The notes: generated by a model not told the origin, from the letters alone. A stretch of 64,000 bases of DNA from Streptomyces sp. NBC_00247 (GCF_036188265.1 NZ_CP108093.1:3547001-3611000); one strand, 5' to 3'. Positions 17,790-26,047 are shown, counted from the stretch's first letter. Numbers and translations are program-made.

Positions 17790-18812
17790 ATGACGCTAAA
17801 CCTGACCTGGACGGGCAACCAATTCCTGGACCCGCGTGAGCAGACGGCCGAGATGATCTCGGCCACCGAATCCATCGACATCACCAACAAGGACGAGGTC
17901 TGGGGCGAAAGCGTGGCCGCGGCCGTCGCCGCCCACTTCGACGTCCCGGAGAAGTTCGTGCGGGTCGGGGCGGGAGCCACTCAACTCATCGACACCGTGC
18001 TGCGCGGCGCCTATCAGGGGCTCGTGGTGGACGTCACCCCGAACTTCCATCTCACCGCCACCGTCTCCCGCCAGCAGGGCTGGAATTACCGGAGCGTTCC
18101 GGTGCGCGAGCCCGCCGAACTGCTTCCCGCACTGGAACCCTTCCTGGACCGGCCCGACGCGGTCATCGTGCTCTGTTCGCCGCGCAACCCGCTCGGCTAC
18201 CAGTTCGACGTCAGTGACATCGGCGCCCTTCTGGAACGTGCCCGCGGTCTCGTGATCCTGGACGAGGTGTACGCGGACTTCGCTCCGGACTCGGCCCTGC
18301 GGCTGGTGGAGAGCCACCCGAACCTCGTGGTGATGCGCACCTTCTCCAAGGCCTGGGGCCTCGCCAACCTGCGGATCGGATTCGCGGTCTCCCAGGCCTT
18401 CGCCAGGGAGGACTTCCGGTTCTGGCTGATGCCCAACAGCGTCTCCGGAGTGGCCCAGCGCACCGCGCTGCGGTTGCTGGCCCGGCCCGACGCCGTGCGC
18501 GAGAGCGTCGGCCGCGCGCGGGAGTGCCGCGAGCTGCTGGTGGCGGGGCTGGAGAGGATCGACGGGCTGCGGGTGTGGCCGTCGGACGCCAACTACCTCT
18601 GCCTGGAGAGCCCGTACGCGGCGGCGATCGTCGAGGAGCTGCTGGCCGCCGGCTACCGCACCCGGCTGCTCCACGACCTCAAGGGCTATCCGGCCGAGTG
18701 GCCGCTCGGGGTGCGGATCTCCGTACCGCGCGAGGACGAACTCGCCGCGGTGGTGGAGTGCGTCGCCCGGGTCCACGCGGCCGCGGGTCACCGGGTCGCG
18801 GCCGACCGGTGA
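17790..18812 (+). CDS. HisC-like class I/II PLP aminotransferase
   Basis: 340 aa. The PLP lysine is K187 in TFSKAWGLANLRIGF. Other fold-type I marks are CSPRNPLGY (the usual NPxG region), ILDEVYADFA with the PLP-binding Asp, and R in GVRISVP near the C-terminus that binds the substrate carboxylate. It resembles histidinol-phosphate aminotransferases, whose active site handles a phosphate group, a useful precedent for a phosphonate substrate. It may interconvert a phosphono-2-oxo acid and an amino acid, or supply the amino partner. Its stop overlaps the next start (GTGA), so translation is coupled. Confidence 0.85.
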   Translation: MTLNLTWTGNQFLDPREQTAEMISATESIDITNKDEVWGESVAAAVAAHFDVPEKFVRVGAGATQLIDTVLRGAYQGLVVDVTPNFHLTATVSRQQGWNYRSVPVREPAELLPALEPFLDRPDAVIVLCSPRNPLGYQFDVSDIGALLERARGLVILDEVYADFAPDSALRLVESHPNLVVMRTFSKAWGLANLRIGFAVSQAFAREDFRFWLMPNSVSGVAQRTALRLLARPDAVRESVGRARECRELLVAGLERIDGLRVWPSDANYLCLESPYAAAIVEELLAAGYRTRLLHDLKGYPAEWPLGVRISVPREDELAAVVECVARVHAAAGHRVAADR

Positions 18813-20767
18813 GCGGGACCGGGGAGGTGAACGGGCCGCCGTCGCTCAGCGTCGACGGCCGGTTCGCCGGCTGGCTCTCCAGCGGTTCCTCGGCGCCCCG
18901 CCTCGTGCTGTACGACCTGGCGGAACGCCGGGAGGCGGGCCGCTCGGGCGTCGGTGCCGCCCGGTGCAGGGCCTTCACCTGGACGCACCTGCCGGGCGTC
19001 GGTCTGGTGGTGGCGGACCCGGACGGTACGGAGAACTGGTCGCTCCACCGGGTCCGGGTCGAGACGGCCGAGTGGACGCCCCTCGGCGGCCCCTCCGCCG
19101 TACGGGCGCGGATCGCCGGGCTCTCGGAGCGGCGGCCCGCGGAGGTCGTGCTCTCCACCGACGGCGCCGGCCCAGGACTTCGCGACTTCGTCCGGGTCTC
19201 GCTGCTCACCGGGGCTACCACGGTGCTGATGACCGGTTCGGACCACTCCGCGGTGTACTTCGACCGCGATCTGCGGCTCAGGCTGACCGAGACCGTCACG
19301 CCCGACGGATCACGGGAGTTGCGCCATGCCCCCGCGCCGGGCGGCGGCGTCGGGGCGCTGTTCCTGCGCGTTCCGCACGAGGACGCGCTCGTCGTGCGGG
19401 TCCTGCGGTTCGCCGACGACGGCGCCGGCGTCTACCTGGTGCTGCCCGACGGCCCGGACGGTGTCCGGCTGGCCGAGGTGGGCTGCGTACCGGGGGAGCC
19501 GGCGGGTGTGCCGCGGACCGTGCGCGCGGTGCGCGGCGGGGACTTCTCCACCGTGCTGTTCGCGGAGGACACCGGCAGACCCGACCTCGTGCACGTCGAG
19601 CGGGAACAGCGGGTCTGCGAACCGCTGGACGAGGAGTGGGAGCCGAGGATCGAGCGGCTGCGCGACGCGCTCGGCACCGAACCGGTGGTCCTGGACCGCC
19701 GGGGCGACCGCCTGCTGGTCGCCGCTCATCGCCCCGAGCGCGACGCGCGGTACTTCGTCCACGACACCGCCACCGACGACACCTGGCCGCTCTCAAAAGC
19801 CCGGCCCGGCCAGGGCCCGGCGGCGGTCGAGTGCAGGCCGGTCCGGGTGCCGCTCCGGGACGGCGCTCACGCCGTCACCTACGTGACCCGGGGAGACCGG
19901 GAACGGCTGCGGGGCGGCCCCGGCCCGGCGGTCCTGCTGGTGCACGGAGGGCCCTGGCGGCGAAGCCGCTGGGAGTACGCCGAGCGGCGGGTCTGGCTGG
20001 CCGAGCAGGGCTGCACCGTGATCGAGCCCAACTTCCGCGGCTCCACCGGGTTCGGCAGCGCCTGGATCAACGCCGCGGACCGGCAGTGGGGCGCGGCCAT
20101 GCAGGACGACCTGGAGGACACCCTGGACTGGGCGGTGGCCGAGGGCCTCGCCGATCCGGACCGGATCGCCCTGCTGGGAGGGAGCTACGGCGGCTATGCC
20201 GTCCTGCAGATGGCCGCGACCACCCGCAGGACGCTGCGCTGCGTGGTGGCGACCTCACCCCTGACGGATCTCGTGCGGTTCCTGGCGGCGCCCCCCGCCT
20301 TCTGGCAGGCCGCGGCGCCGATGCTGCGGCGCCGGGTGGGCGATCCGGACGTACCGGAGCAGCTGCGGGCGCTGACGGAGGCCTCGCCGGTGAACCGGCC
20401 CGAGGGGTTCCGCTGCCCCGTCCTGCTGGTGCACGGCGCCCAGGACAGCCGGGTGCCCGCCGAGATGGCGACCCGGATGTTCATGGGCCTGGCACAGGCA
20501 GGCCGGGACGCCACGCTCGCCCTCTTCCCCGACGAGGGGCACGAGGTGGTGAGCACCGGCAACCGGAGCGCACTGGACTCCCTGATCGCCCGGTACCTGG
20601 ACGAGTGGCTGGGCGGGCCGGGGGCCGCGGAGCCGGGACGGGACCGTACGGCCGTTCCGGGTGACACCACCGTGAAGCTGTTCGACTCACCCCGCGCCGT
20701 CCGCCGGAAGGCGGCCCCGGCGCCGACATCTGGAGCGGATCATGGCACTTCACCTGACGCGCAGTAA
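18809..20767 (+). CDS. S9 family peptidase (prolyl-oligopeptidase/acylaminoacyl-peptidase type)
   Basis: 652 aa from a GTG that overlaps the aminotransferase stop. The N-terminal 390 residues form a beta-propeller-like domain. The C-terminal alpha/beta-hydrolase has LLVHGGPWRRS, nucleophile S459 in GGSYGGY, acid D546 in HGAQDSRVP and H578 in DEGHEV. No signal peptide is visible, so it is probably cytoplasmic. Such peptidases cut short peptides or N-acylated amino acids. In the cluster it could trim a peptide intermediate, release an active peptide or hydrolyse an N-acyl product for self-protection. Its end overlaps the sulfotransferase gene by 26 bases. Confidence 0.87.
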   Translation: MSGTGEVNGPPSLSVDGRFAGWLSSGSSAPRLVLYDLAERREAGRSGVGAARCRAFTWTHLPGVGLVVADPDGTENWSLHRVRVETAEWTPLGGPSAVRARIAGLSERRPAEVVLSTDGAGPGLRDFVRVSLLTGATTVLMTGSDHSAVYFDRDLRLRLTETVTPDGSRELRHAPAPGGGVGALFLRVPHEDALVVRVLRFADDGAGVYLVLPDGPDGVRLAEVGCVPGEPAGVPRTVRAVRGGDFSTVLFAEDTGRPDLVHVEREQRVCEPLDEEWEPRIERLRDALGTEPVVLDRRGDRLLVAAHRPERDARYFVHDTATDDTWPLSKARPGQGPAAVECRPVRVPLRDGAHAVTYVTRGDRERLRGGPGPAVLLVHGGPWRRSRWEYAERRVWLAEQGCTVIEPNFRGSTGFGSAWINAADRQWGAAMQDDLEDTLDWAVAEGLADPDRIALLGGSYGGYAVLQMAATTRRTLRCVVATSPLTDLVRFLAAPPAFWQAAAPMLRRRVGDPDVPEQLRALTEASPVNRPEGFRCPVLLVHGAQDSRVPAEMATRMFMGLAQAGRDATLALFPDEGHEVVSTGNRSALDSLIARYLDEWLGGPGAAEPGRDRTAVPGDTTVKLFDSPRAVRRKAAPAPTSGADHGTSPDAQ

Positions 20768-22007
20768 CGCGCTGCTGCTGCTGACCCCGAAGACGGGCAG
20801 CACCTGGATCCGGAAGAAGATCAGGGAGCTGGGCATCGCCTTCGAGGAGGTCGGCGATCCGGCGATGCGCGAGCACGACCTGCTCGCCGCCTTCGACCGG
20901 TCCGCGTACGGCCTCGTCGGAGCCTTCGTACGCGATCCGCTGGAGTGGTACCGCTCCTACTGGTCCTACCGGATGGAGAAGGGCTGGCGACCGCAGTACC
21001 CGCTGGACGAGCACTGCGAGAGCGACGACTTCGAGACGTTCGTGCGCCGCGCCGTGACGACGCTGCCCGGCGCGCTGGGCAACATCTACACCTCGTACGT
21101 GGGCGCTCCGGGCGAGGAGGTCGACTTCGTCGGCCGGCAGGAGAACCTCCGGGAGGACTTCGCCCGCTTCCTGGAGCTGGCCGGCGAGGAGTTCGACGCG
21201 GACGTGCTCGCGGAGGGCAGCCGGATCAACGCGACGAAGATCCGCCCCGACTACCCGGAGGAGCTCAAGGAGCTGATCACCCTCTCGGAGTGGCAGACCA
21301 TGGGGCGCTTCGGCTATCTCGCCGGCCGGCCGGACCCGATCGGGCTGGCCGAGATGCAGGACCGCTACCCGCAGGACGCGAACGACCTGCGGCTGCTCAC
21401 CCTCTGGACCGAGAAGATCCACTGGGTGCCGGACGACAAGAAGCGGGAGGCCGGCAGGCCGGTTGCCGCGGAGACCCGGTACGCGCGGGTGAACAGCAAC
21501 TTCGCGCTGTACGCCGAACACAAGAAGCTGGACCCCGACTACGCGGGCGGCCGCTACCGCGAGGCGCTGCGGCTGGACCCGGTGCACCCGCGGACCCTGT
21601 GCAACTACGCGCTCCACGTGGCGAAGCACGAGGACGACAGCGCCCGGGCCCGTGAGCTGATGCTGCGCGCGCTGGCCGTCCGCCCCAACCACCCGTACAC
21701 GCTGGGCAAGCTGGCCGGGCTGACCGCCGGGCGGCTGGCCGATCCGGCGCTGGCGGAAGTCCTCTACCGGCAGAGCCTCGCGGCCAACTCGGCCCAGCAC
21801 GAGCTGCGCGTCGAGTTCGCCAACTTCCTGGCCGGGCAGGGCCGTACGGTCGACGCGCTCGCCCTTCTCGGCCCCGAGGCCGAGAGCCGCGACGCCGACC
21901 GGCTGACCCTGCTCACGCACGCCTCGCTGCTGGCCCGATCGGGCCGTGTCGCCGAGGCCAGGGACTTCCAGCGGCGGGCCGCCGACTCGGTGGCGACCGC
22001 CGCCTGA
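20742..22007 (+). CDS. PAPS-dependent sulfotransferase with C-terminal TPR region
   Basis: 421 aa. Residues 15-22 (TPKTGSTW) match the 5'-phosphosulfate-binding loop, with K17. VRDPLEWYRSYWSYR (R64, S72) matches the 3'-phosphate-binding motif. DFVGRQENLREDFARFLE is a typical later sulfotransferase block. From about residue 250 the sequence turns into helical repeats of TPR type (ALRLDPVHPRTLCNYALHVA and following units), perhaps for partner docking. It should transfer sulfate from PAPS to a hydroxyl or amine. Sulfate-activation genes in the same cluster (28.1-32.1 kb) and a PAP-phosphatase domain support this. Confidence 0.83.
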   Translation: MALHLTRSNALLLLTPKTGSTWIRKKIRELGIAFEEVGDPAMREHDLLAAFDRSAYGLVGAFVRDPLEWYRSYWSYRMEKGWRPQYPLDEHCESDDFETFVRRAVTTLPGALGNIYTSYVGAPGEEVDFVGRQENLREDFARFLELAGEEFDADVLAEGSRINATKIRPDYPEELKELITLSEWQTMGRFGYLAGRPDPIGLAEMQDRYPQDANDLRLLTLWTEKIHWVPDDKKREAGRPVAAETRYARVNSNFALYAEHKKLDPDYAGGRYREALRLDPVHPRTLCNYALHVAKHEDDSARARELMLRALAVRPNHPYTLGKLAGLTAGRLADPALAEVLYRQSLAANSAQHELRVEFANFLAGQGRTVDALALLGPEAESRDADRLTLLTHASLLARSGRVAEARDFQRRAADSVATAA

Positions 22008-22085
22008 GAGCCGTCCGGCCTTCCGGACGGGCGGGCCTGGGGCCCGTACCTCCTCCCGCAGGACCATCGCCAAGGAGGCGACACG

Positions 22086-22958
22086 ATGTACACGGAGAAC
22101 GCACTGGCCCACGTCATCCAGGACGAGAGCGTGTCCGGCGCGGGCAAGTCGGTCGAGCAGATCGCGGCCGCGGCGCGCGAGGGCATGGAGAAGAACCGGA
22201 TCTGCCTGATCCGCGACTTCGCACTCGACCCCGACCTCTACCTCGCCTTCCTCGGGGAGTTCGGCGAGCCGCTGATGAACTACTCCTCGCTCAGCGAGCT
22301 GGCGAAGACGGACCCGCACCCGCAGATCAACCGGGTCAAGTACAAGAAGAAGGCCGAGGGCGCCCAGTCGGTGCACTACGTCGCGGGCGGCCTGCGACCC
22401 CACTCGGCGCGTTCCTGGCGCTCCCCCCGCCCCTCGCACTTCGCGATGCTGATGGTCGAGCCGGGCTGGCGGGAGGTGCCGGCCGGGGAGCGCGGCGAGT
22501 CCGTGGTGGTCAGCTGGCACGATCTCTTCGTCCGGCTGGCCGAGCGCGACGGTGAGGTGTTCCAGGAGCACTTCGACCGGTTGTCCGCCACGCCGATCAC
22601 CTTCGAGGCCAACAACGTCCGCGAGGAGCTCAGCAGCCTCCCGCTCCTCTACCCGCTGGCGGACGCCCGCGGCCCGTACGACGTCGGCGTGCGGCTGAAG
22701 CAGGACCTGCGGGACAAGATCGTGGGCATCAAGGACCGGATTCCGGACTTCGAGGCGTACCGGAAGTCACTGGACTACCTCCTGGACGCCAGTGCGGACG
22801 AGCAGTTCTTCGCCTGTTTCCCGCTGGAGCGCGGCGATCTGCTTCTGCTCGACAACCACCGCTTCGCCCACGGCCGCCTCAAGATCGTCGGGGAGTACGT
22901 CGTCGACGACGAGGCACGGAGCAACAACCGGGAGCTGTGGAGCGTCACGGTCCACTGA
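22086..22958 (+). CDS. TauD-like Fe(II)/2-oxoglutarate enzyme with HSA metal motif (halogenase-like)
   Basis: 290 aa, with AAGGAGG 8-14 bases upstream of the start. TauD/clavaminate-synthase fold: GESVVVSWHDLF, DLLLLDNHRFAHGR and a C-terminal NNRELWSV segment that should hold the 2-oxoglutarate-binding Arg. The position of the Hx(D/E) iron motif is H106-S107-A108, in RPHSARSW, with distal H262. The 156-residue spacing equals that of E. coli TauD (H99/D101/H255), so the alignment is firm and the carboxylate ligand is missing. HxA or HxG is the hallmark of Fe/2OG radical halogenases. A hydroxylase with altered iron site or an inactive protein are alternatives. Paralogue at 32149-33006. Confidence 0.8.
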   Translation: MYTENALAHVIQDESVSGAGKSVEQIAAAAREGMEKNRICLIRDFALDPDLYLAFLGEFGEPLMNYSSLSELAKTDPHPQINRVKYKKKAEGAQSVHYVAGGLRPHSARSWRSPRPSHFAMLMVEPGWREVPAGERGESVVVSWHDLFVRLAERDGEVFQEHFDRLSATPITFEANNVREELSSLPLLYPLADARGPYDVGVRLKQDLRDKIVGIKDRIPDFEAYRKSLDYLLDASADEQFFACFPLERGDLLLLDNHRFAHGRLKIVGEYVVDDEARSNNRELWSVTVH

Positions 22959-23018
22959 CGCACGGACAACCGAGGGGTCCCGTCCGGAACTCCCGGGAGG
23001 AAAAAGGAGAGTGACGAC

Positions 23019-23264
23019 ATGAGCAATGGCGACGACAAGCCCGTCGAGGCGGCCGAGGCGGCCGAGCCGGCCGCGGTGGACGGTGGGGAGCAGGCCGACC
23101 TGGTCGCGGTGTGCGCCGAACTCCAGGGTGAGCTGGACGCGCTGATCGGCGGGTCCGGCACGAACGCCGCGGCCCAGTCGCTGGACACCGCGGTGGCCTC
23201 CCTCAAGGAGGTCGAGCAGCGGAACGTCTCGTCGGTGCAGCTGGTGGCGCTCGACCACAGCTGA
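23019..23264 (+). CDS. Small acidic protein, possible precursor or carrier peptide
   Basis: 81 aa, with AGGAAAAAGGAGAG upstream. Strongly acidic: the N-terminal third is rich in Glu, Asp and Ala, with one Cys (VAVCAEL). The middle may be helical (LQGELDALIGGSG). The C-terminus is NVSSVQLVALDHS. No known domain is recognised; it lacks the zinc motifs of LysW and a carrier-protein DSL site. It lies between a halogenase-like enzyme and the ATCase gene, in a cluster with ATP-grasp ligases and a peptidase. Roles to consider are an amino-acid carrier, a peptide precursor or a small structural partner. All are inference. Confidence 0.65.
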   Translation: MSNGDDKPVEAAEAAEPAAVDGGEQADLVAVCAELQGELDALIGGSGTNAAAQSLDTAVASLKEVEQRNVSSVQLVALDHS

Positions 23265-23270
23265 CCCCGG

Positions 23271-23355
23271 CGCGGCTTCGTGGCGCGGCTTCCCGGCGCG
23301 GCCGGCGCGGCTTCGTGGCGCGGCTTCGTGGCGCGGGTTCGTGGCGTGGCCGCAC
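23271..23355. repeat. Short tandem repeats, unit about GCGGCTTCGTGGC
   Basis: Imperfect 12-13-base units (GCGGCTTCGTGGC, GCGGCTTCCCGGC, GCGGGTTCGTGGC) run head to tail right after the 81-aa protein stop. They cover roughly 85 bases and carry no coding sense. Likely a slippage-prone sequence; a binding-site array cannot be excluded. Confidence 0.6.
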
Positions 23356-23440
23356 GGCTCGGCCTCCCGGCCGGATCGAGCGCCGGACGCGCACGGGCCG
23401 GCCGTAGCGATTCACCACTGAACCGCGGCGGACGGCCGGT

Positions 23441-23477
23441 TTTCCGCCCCTGTCGTTTAACGCGGCAGGGGCGGAAA
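23441..23477 (+). terminator. Inverted repeat, probable terminator or attenuator before ATCase gene
   Basis: TTTCCGCCCCTG (23441-23452) and CAGGGGCGGAAA (23466-23477) are a perfect 12-bp pair around a 13-base loop. It lies between the 81-aa protein gene and the ATCase gene, so it may end the upstream transcript or attenuate read-through. Confidence 0.5.
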
Positions 23478-23561
23478 CCCGATATCCGCGGGCCAATAGC
23501 GGGCCCCGTACACTGTCGGCGCTCGCCACCCACCCGCGCGTCCAGAGGAAGTCGGATCCCC

Positions 23562-24608
23562 ATGTCGCTCATCGGAAAGCACATTCTCTCCAGCGATCTC
23601 TTCGACCGGGAAGAACTGGAGCGGCTCTTCGAACTGGCCGACACGCTGACGCCGGTGGCCCGGGGCCGCCAGATCACCCGCGTACTCGAAGGCGCCGTGA
23701 TGGCCAGCCTCTTCTTCGAGGCGAGCACCCGCACCAGGCTCAGTTGCGAGTCCGCGTTCCTGCGGCTGGGCGGTGGGGTGACCAGCACCACGGGCTCGGG
23801 GATCATGTCGATCTCCAAGGGCGAGTCGCTGGCCGACACCAGCCGCGTGGTCAGCGGGTACTGCGATCTGGTCGTGATGCGGCACCCCGAGGTGGACGCG
23901 GTGCACGAGTTCGCCGCCGCCACCAACGTCCCGGTGATCAACGGCGGGAACGGCGCCGGGGAGCACCCGACGCAGGCCCTGCTCGACATGTTCGCGCTGC
24001 ACCGGGAGTTCGCCCGGACCGACCGCACGATGGACGGCCGGCGGATCGCCCTGGTCGGCGATCTGCGGCACGGCCGTACCGTGCACTCGCTGATGAAGTT
24101 GATCTCCCGCTACGAGGACATGACGATCGTCTGTGTCGCCCCCGAATCGCTCGGGATGCCCGAAGAGCTGGTGGAGCTGGCCGAGAGCAGGGGGCACCGG
24201 GTCGAGCGGAGCGACCGCCCGGAGACCGGGCTGAAGGACGCCGACCTGGTGTACACGACCCGGTTGCAGACCGAGCGGTTCGCGGACCGGCCGGTGCCGT
24301 ACAGCGACGCGTTCCGCATCGACAAGGCGCTGGTGAGCCGGGTGTGCCGAGAGGACGCGGTGGTCATGCACCCGCTGCCGAGGGACGGCCGGCCGGGCTC
24401 CAACGACCTGGCGACCGACCTCAACGACGATCCCCGCCTGGCGATCTTCCGTCAGACCGACGCCGGTATCCCCATGCGCATGGCGCTGTTCGCCTCGGTG
24501 CTCGGCGTGGCCGACGCGATCCCCGGCTCGCTGCGGCCGGCGACCTGGTACCGGCCGGACTACACCGGTCCGGACGACGCCCCGTTCTACAAGAACGTCG
24601 CCTTCTGA
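23562..24608 (+). CDS. pyrB-like: Aspartate carbamoyltransferase (ATCase), HPLPR type; likely self-resistance copy
   Basis: 348 aa, full length. Carbamoyl-phosphate site S55-T-R-T58; K86 in SISKGE; R107-H-P; H135-P-T-Q138; R172 in GRTVHS; R234-L-Q236 in YTTRLQ; H270-P-L-P-R274. These match the E. coli PyrB active site, so the enzyme should be active and is not an ornithine transcarbamoylase. The Streptomyces housekeeping PyrB as I recall it has HPGPM instead, so this is a different lineage. About six extra residues (DGRPGS region) follow the PLPR loop. No pyrimidine gene is nearby. Inside a phosphonoacetate-making cluster it is best explained as a resistant target for a PALA-like product; a biosynthetic carbamoylation role is the main alternative. 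Confidence 0.9.
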   Translation: MSLIGKHILSSDLFDREELERLFELADTLTPVARGRQITRVLEGAVMASLFFEASTRTRLSCESAFLRLGGGVTSTTGSGIMSISKGESLADTSRVVSGYCDLVVMRHPEVDAVHEFAAATNVPVINGGNGAGEHPTQALLDMFALHREFARTDRTMDGRRIALVGDLRHGRTVHSLMKLISRYEDMTIVCVAPESLGMPEELVELAESRGHRVERSDRPETGLKDADLVYTTRLQTERFADRPVPYSDAFRIDKALVSRVCREDAVVMHPLPRDGRPGSNDLATDLNDDPRLAIFRQTDAGIPMRMALFASVLGVADAIPGSLRPATWYRPDYTGPDDAPFYKNVAF

Positions 24609-24634
24609 CGTCTGATCCCTGATCTCTGACCCCT

Positions 24635-24666
24635 GCTCTTCGCCAGGAGCCTCCTCGCCGAAGAGC
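24635..24666 (+). terminator. Hairpin after ATCase gene
   Basis: GCTCTTCG (24635-24642) pairs with CGAAGAGC (24659-24666). An internal AGGAG/TCCT pairing extends the stem. First of two successive hairpins closing the ATCase unit. Confidence 0.5.
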
Positions 24667-24687
24667 GACAGCACACAGCACGCCCCC

Positions 24688-24733
24688 AGAACGCCGAAGC
24701 GGGCCGGTCACCACCGGCCCGCTTCGGCGTTCT
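24688..24733. terminator. Strong perfect-stem terminator between ATCase and MFS genes
   Basis: A perfect 21-bp stem with a CACC loop at 24709-24712: the left arm is 24688-24708 (AGAACGCCGAAGCGG...) and the right arm 24713-24733 (...CCGCTTCGGCGTTCT). It should terminate transcription efficiently and separates the ATCase gene from the following transporter-ligase operon. Confidence 0.8.
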
Positions 24734-24778
24734 CGGTATCCGGCGCCCTTACGCCGAAACACACGGAAGAGGAATGGC

Positions 24779-26047
24779 ATGGAAGTGGACGCGAACAAGG
24801 GGGAGGCGGAGAGCGATTTCGCCGCGTACCGGAACCCGCTTGTTTCGGTCACCATGGCGAGCACCTTTTTCCTTAAACTGGTCTCTTTTCTCTGCATACC
24901 TTTCATGACGATCTACCTGAGCAAGAACGTCGACGCCCCGCCGTACGTCATCGGCATCATCGTCGGCGGAAGCCAGCTCGGGTCGCTCACCGCCGGATTC
25001 TTCAGCGGGGTGCTCGCCGACCGGGTCGGGAAGCGACGGGTCCTCCTCATCGGGCTCTTCGGGAGCGCCCTGGTGTTCCTGCTCTTCTGGACGGTGGCGA
25101 CCTGGTTCCGGGGCGCCGCGCTGTTCCCCGTCGCGTTCGGCCTGCTGAACGCCTGTTACGGAGTCATGTCGGCGTTCTTCTGGCCGGTCACCCAGGTGCT
25201 GATGGCCGACAGCCTCCCCAAGGAGCGCCGGCCCGCGGTGTTCCGGCACCGCTACGTGGTGACCAATTTCGCCGTCGGCATCGGACCGCCGGCCGGGGCC
25301 TTCCTCGGTGTCGCGTCCGCCCGGGCGGCCTTCGTCATCTCGGGCTGCTCCTACCTCGTCTTCGCCCTCGCCTTCTGGTGGCTCACCCGGGGAACCGGCT
25401 TCGGTGCCTCGGACCGGGCGGCGGAGCGGCGCAGTTTCACCGGGGCGATCAAGGTGCTCGGCTCCGACCGGGTGTTCCGGGGACTGACGGTCTCGATGAT
25501 CCTGTTCACCCTGGCCTACTGCCAGATCGACTCGAACCTCTCGGCGATCGTCAACAGGGGCTTCTCCGACGGAGTGCGCTTCTTCTCCGTCCTCCTGACG
25601 GTGAACGCCGTCGCCGTCATCGCCCTGCAGCCGCCGGCCACCATGATCGCCAAACGGATCGGTCCCCGCCGCACGCTGCTTCTCGGCAACGCCGTGTTCA
25701 CGGTCGTCTGCCTGCTCTTCTCGCTCGTGGAGTTCAGCAAGACCGGTCTCGTCGTCCTCATCGTGCTGGTCAGCGCGGCCGAGGTTCTGGTGGTCCCCAC
25801 GGTCAGCGTGGTGGTCGACGAACTGGCACCACCCACCATGCGCGCCACCTACTTCGGCGCCGCGACCCTGCGCAACCTCGGCCTCGGGGCGGGCCCTGCC
25901 GCGGGCGGCCTGGTGCTCGCCTCCTTCGACCGGGGGCTGCTCTTCGTCTTCATGGGCTTGTGCGGCGCGGCCGCCTGGGCCGTCGTCCACTTCACCCTCA
26001 GGGAGAACTCCGATGCGGATACTGGTCCTTCACCAGAATCTGTTTGA
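24779..26047 (+). CDS. MFS transporter, probable product exporter
   Basis: 422 aa with about 12 hydrophobic helices. The TM2-3 loop is GVLADRVGKRRVLLIG, the MFS signature; the equivalent loop of the second half includes AKRIGPRRTLLLG. The first 20 residues are hydrophilic and acidic. It follows the strong terminator and starts a new operon. Its last 35 bases overlap the ATP-grasp/CysQ fusion gene, indicating translational coupling. As the only dedicated drug-type exporter in the cluster it most likely exports the phosphonate. Confidence 0.87.
   Translation: MEVDANKGEAESDFAAYRNPLVSVTMASTFFLKLVSFLCIPFMTIYLSKNVDAPPYVIGIIVGGSQLGSLTAGFFSGVLADRVGKRRVLLIGLFGSALVFLLFWTVATWFRGAALFPVAFGLLNACYGVMSAFFWPVTQVLMADSLPKERRPAVFRHRYVVTNFAVGIGPPAGAFLGVASARAAFVISGCSYLVFALAFWWLTRGTGFGASDRAAERRSFTGAIKVLGSDRVFRGLTVSMILFTLAYCQIDSNLSAIVNRGFSDGVRFFSVLLTVNAVAVIALQPPATMIAKRIGPRRTLLLGNAVFTVVCLLFSLVEFSKTGLVVLIVLVSAAEVLVVPTVSVVVDELAPPTMRATYFGAATLRNLGLGAGPAAGGLVLASFDRGLLFVFMGLCGAAAWAVVHFTLRENSDADTGPSPESV

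Larger units (their letters stand above)
23265..23561. other. Intergenic region before the ATCase gene
   Basis: A 297-base gap containing tandem GCGGCTTCGTGGC-like repeats (23271-23355), an inverted repeat (23441-23477) and probably the ATCase promoter; TACACT at 23509-23514 is a possible -10. It breaks the otherwise tight operon, so the ATCase gene may be transcribed separately. Confidence 0.5.

Noticed and set aside
23271..23355. Tandem repeats as a possible CRISPR array
   Set aside because: Units are only 12-13 bases, directly adjoining and without unique spacers; no cas genes nearby.
23562..24608. Ornithine carbamoyltransferase instead of ATCase
   Set aside because: The HPLPR and YTTRLQ segments match ATCase; the HCLP motif of ornithine carbamoyltransferases is absent.
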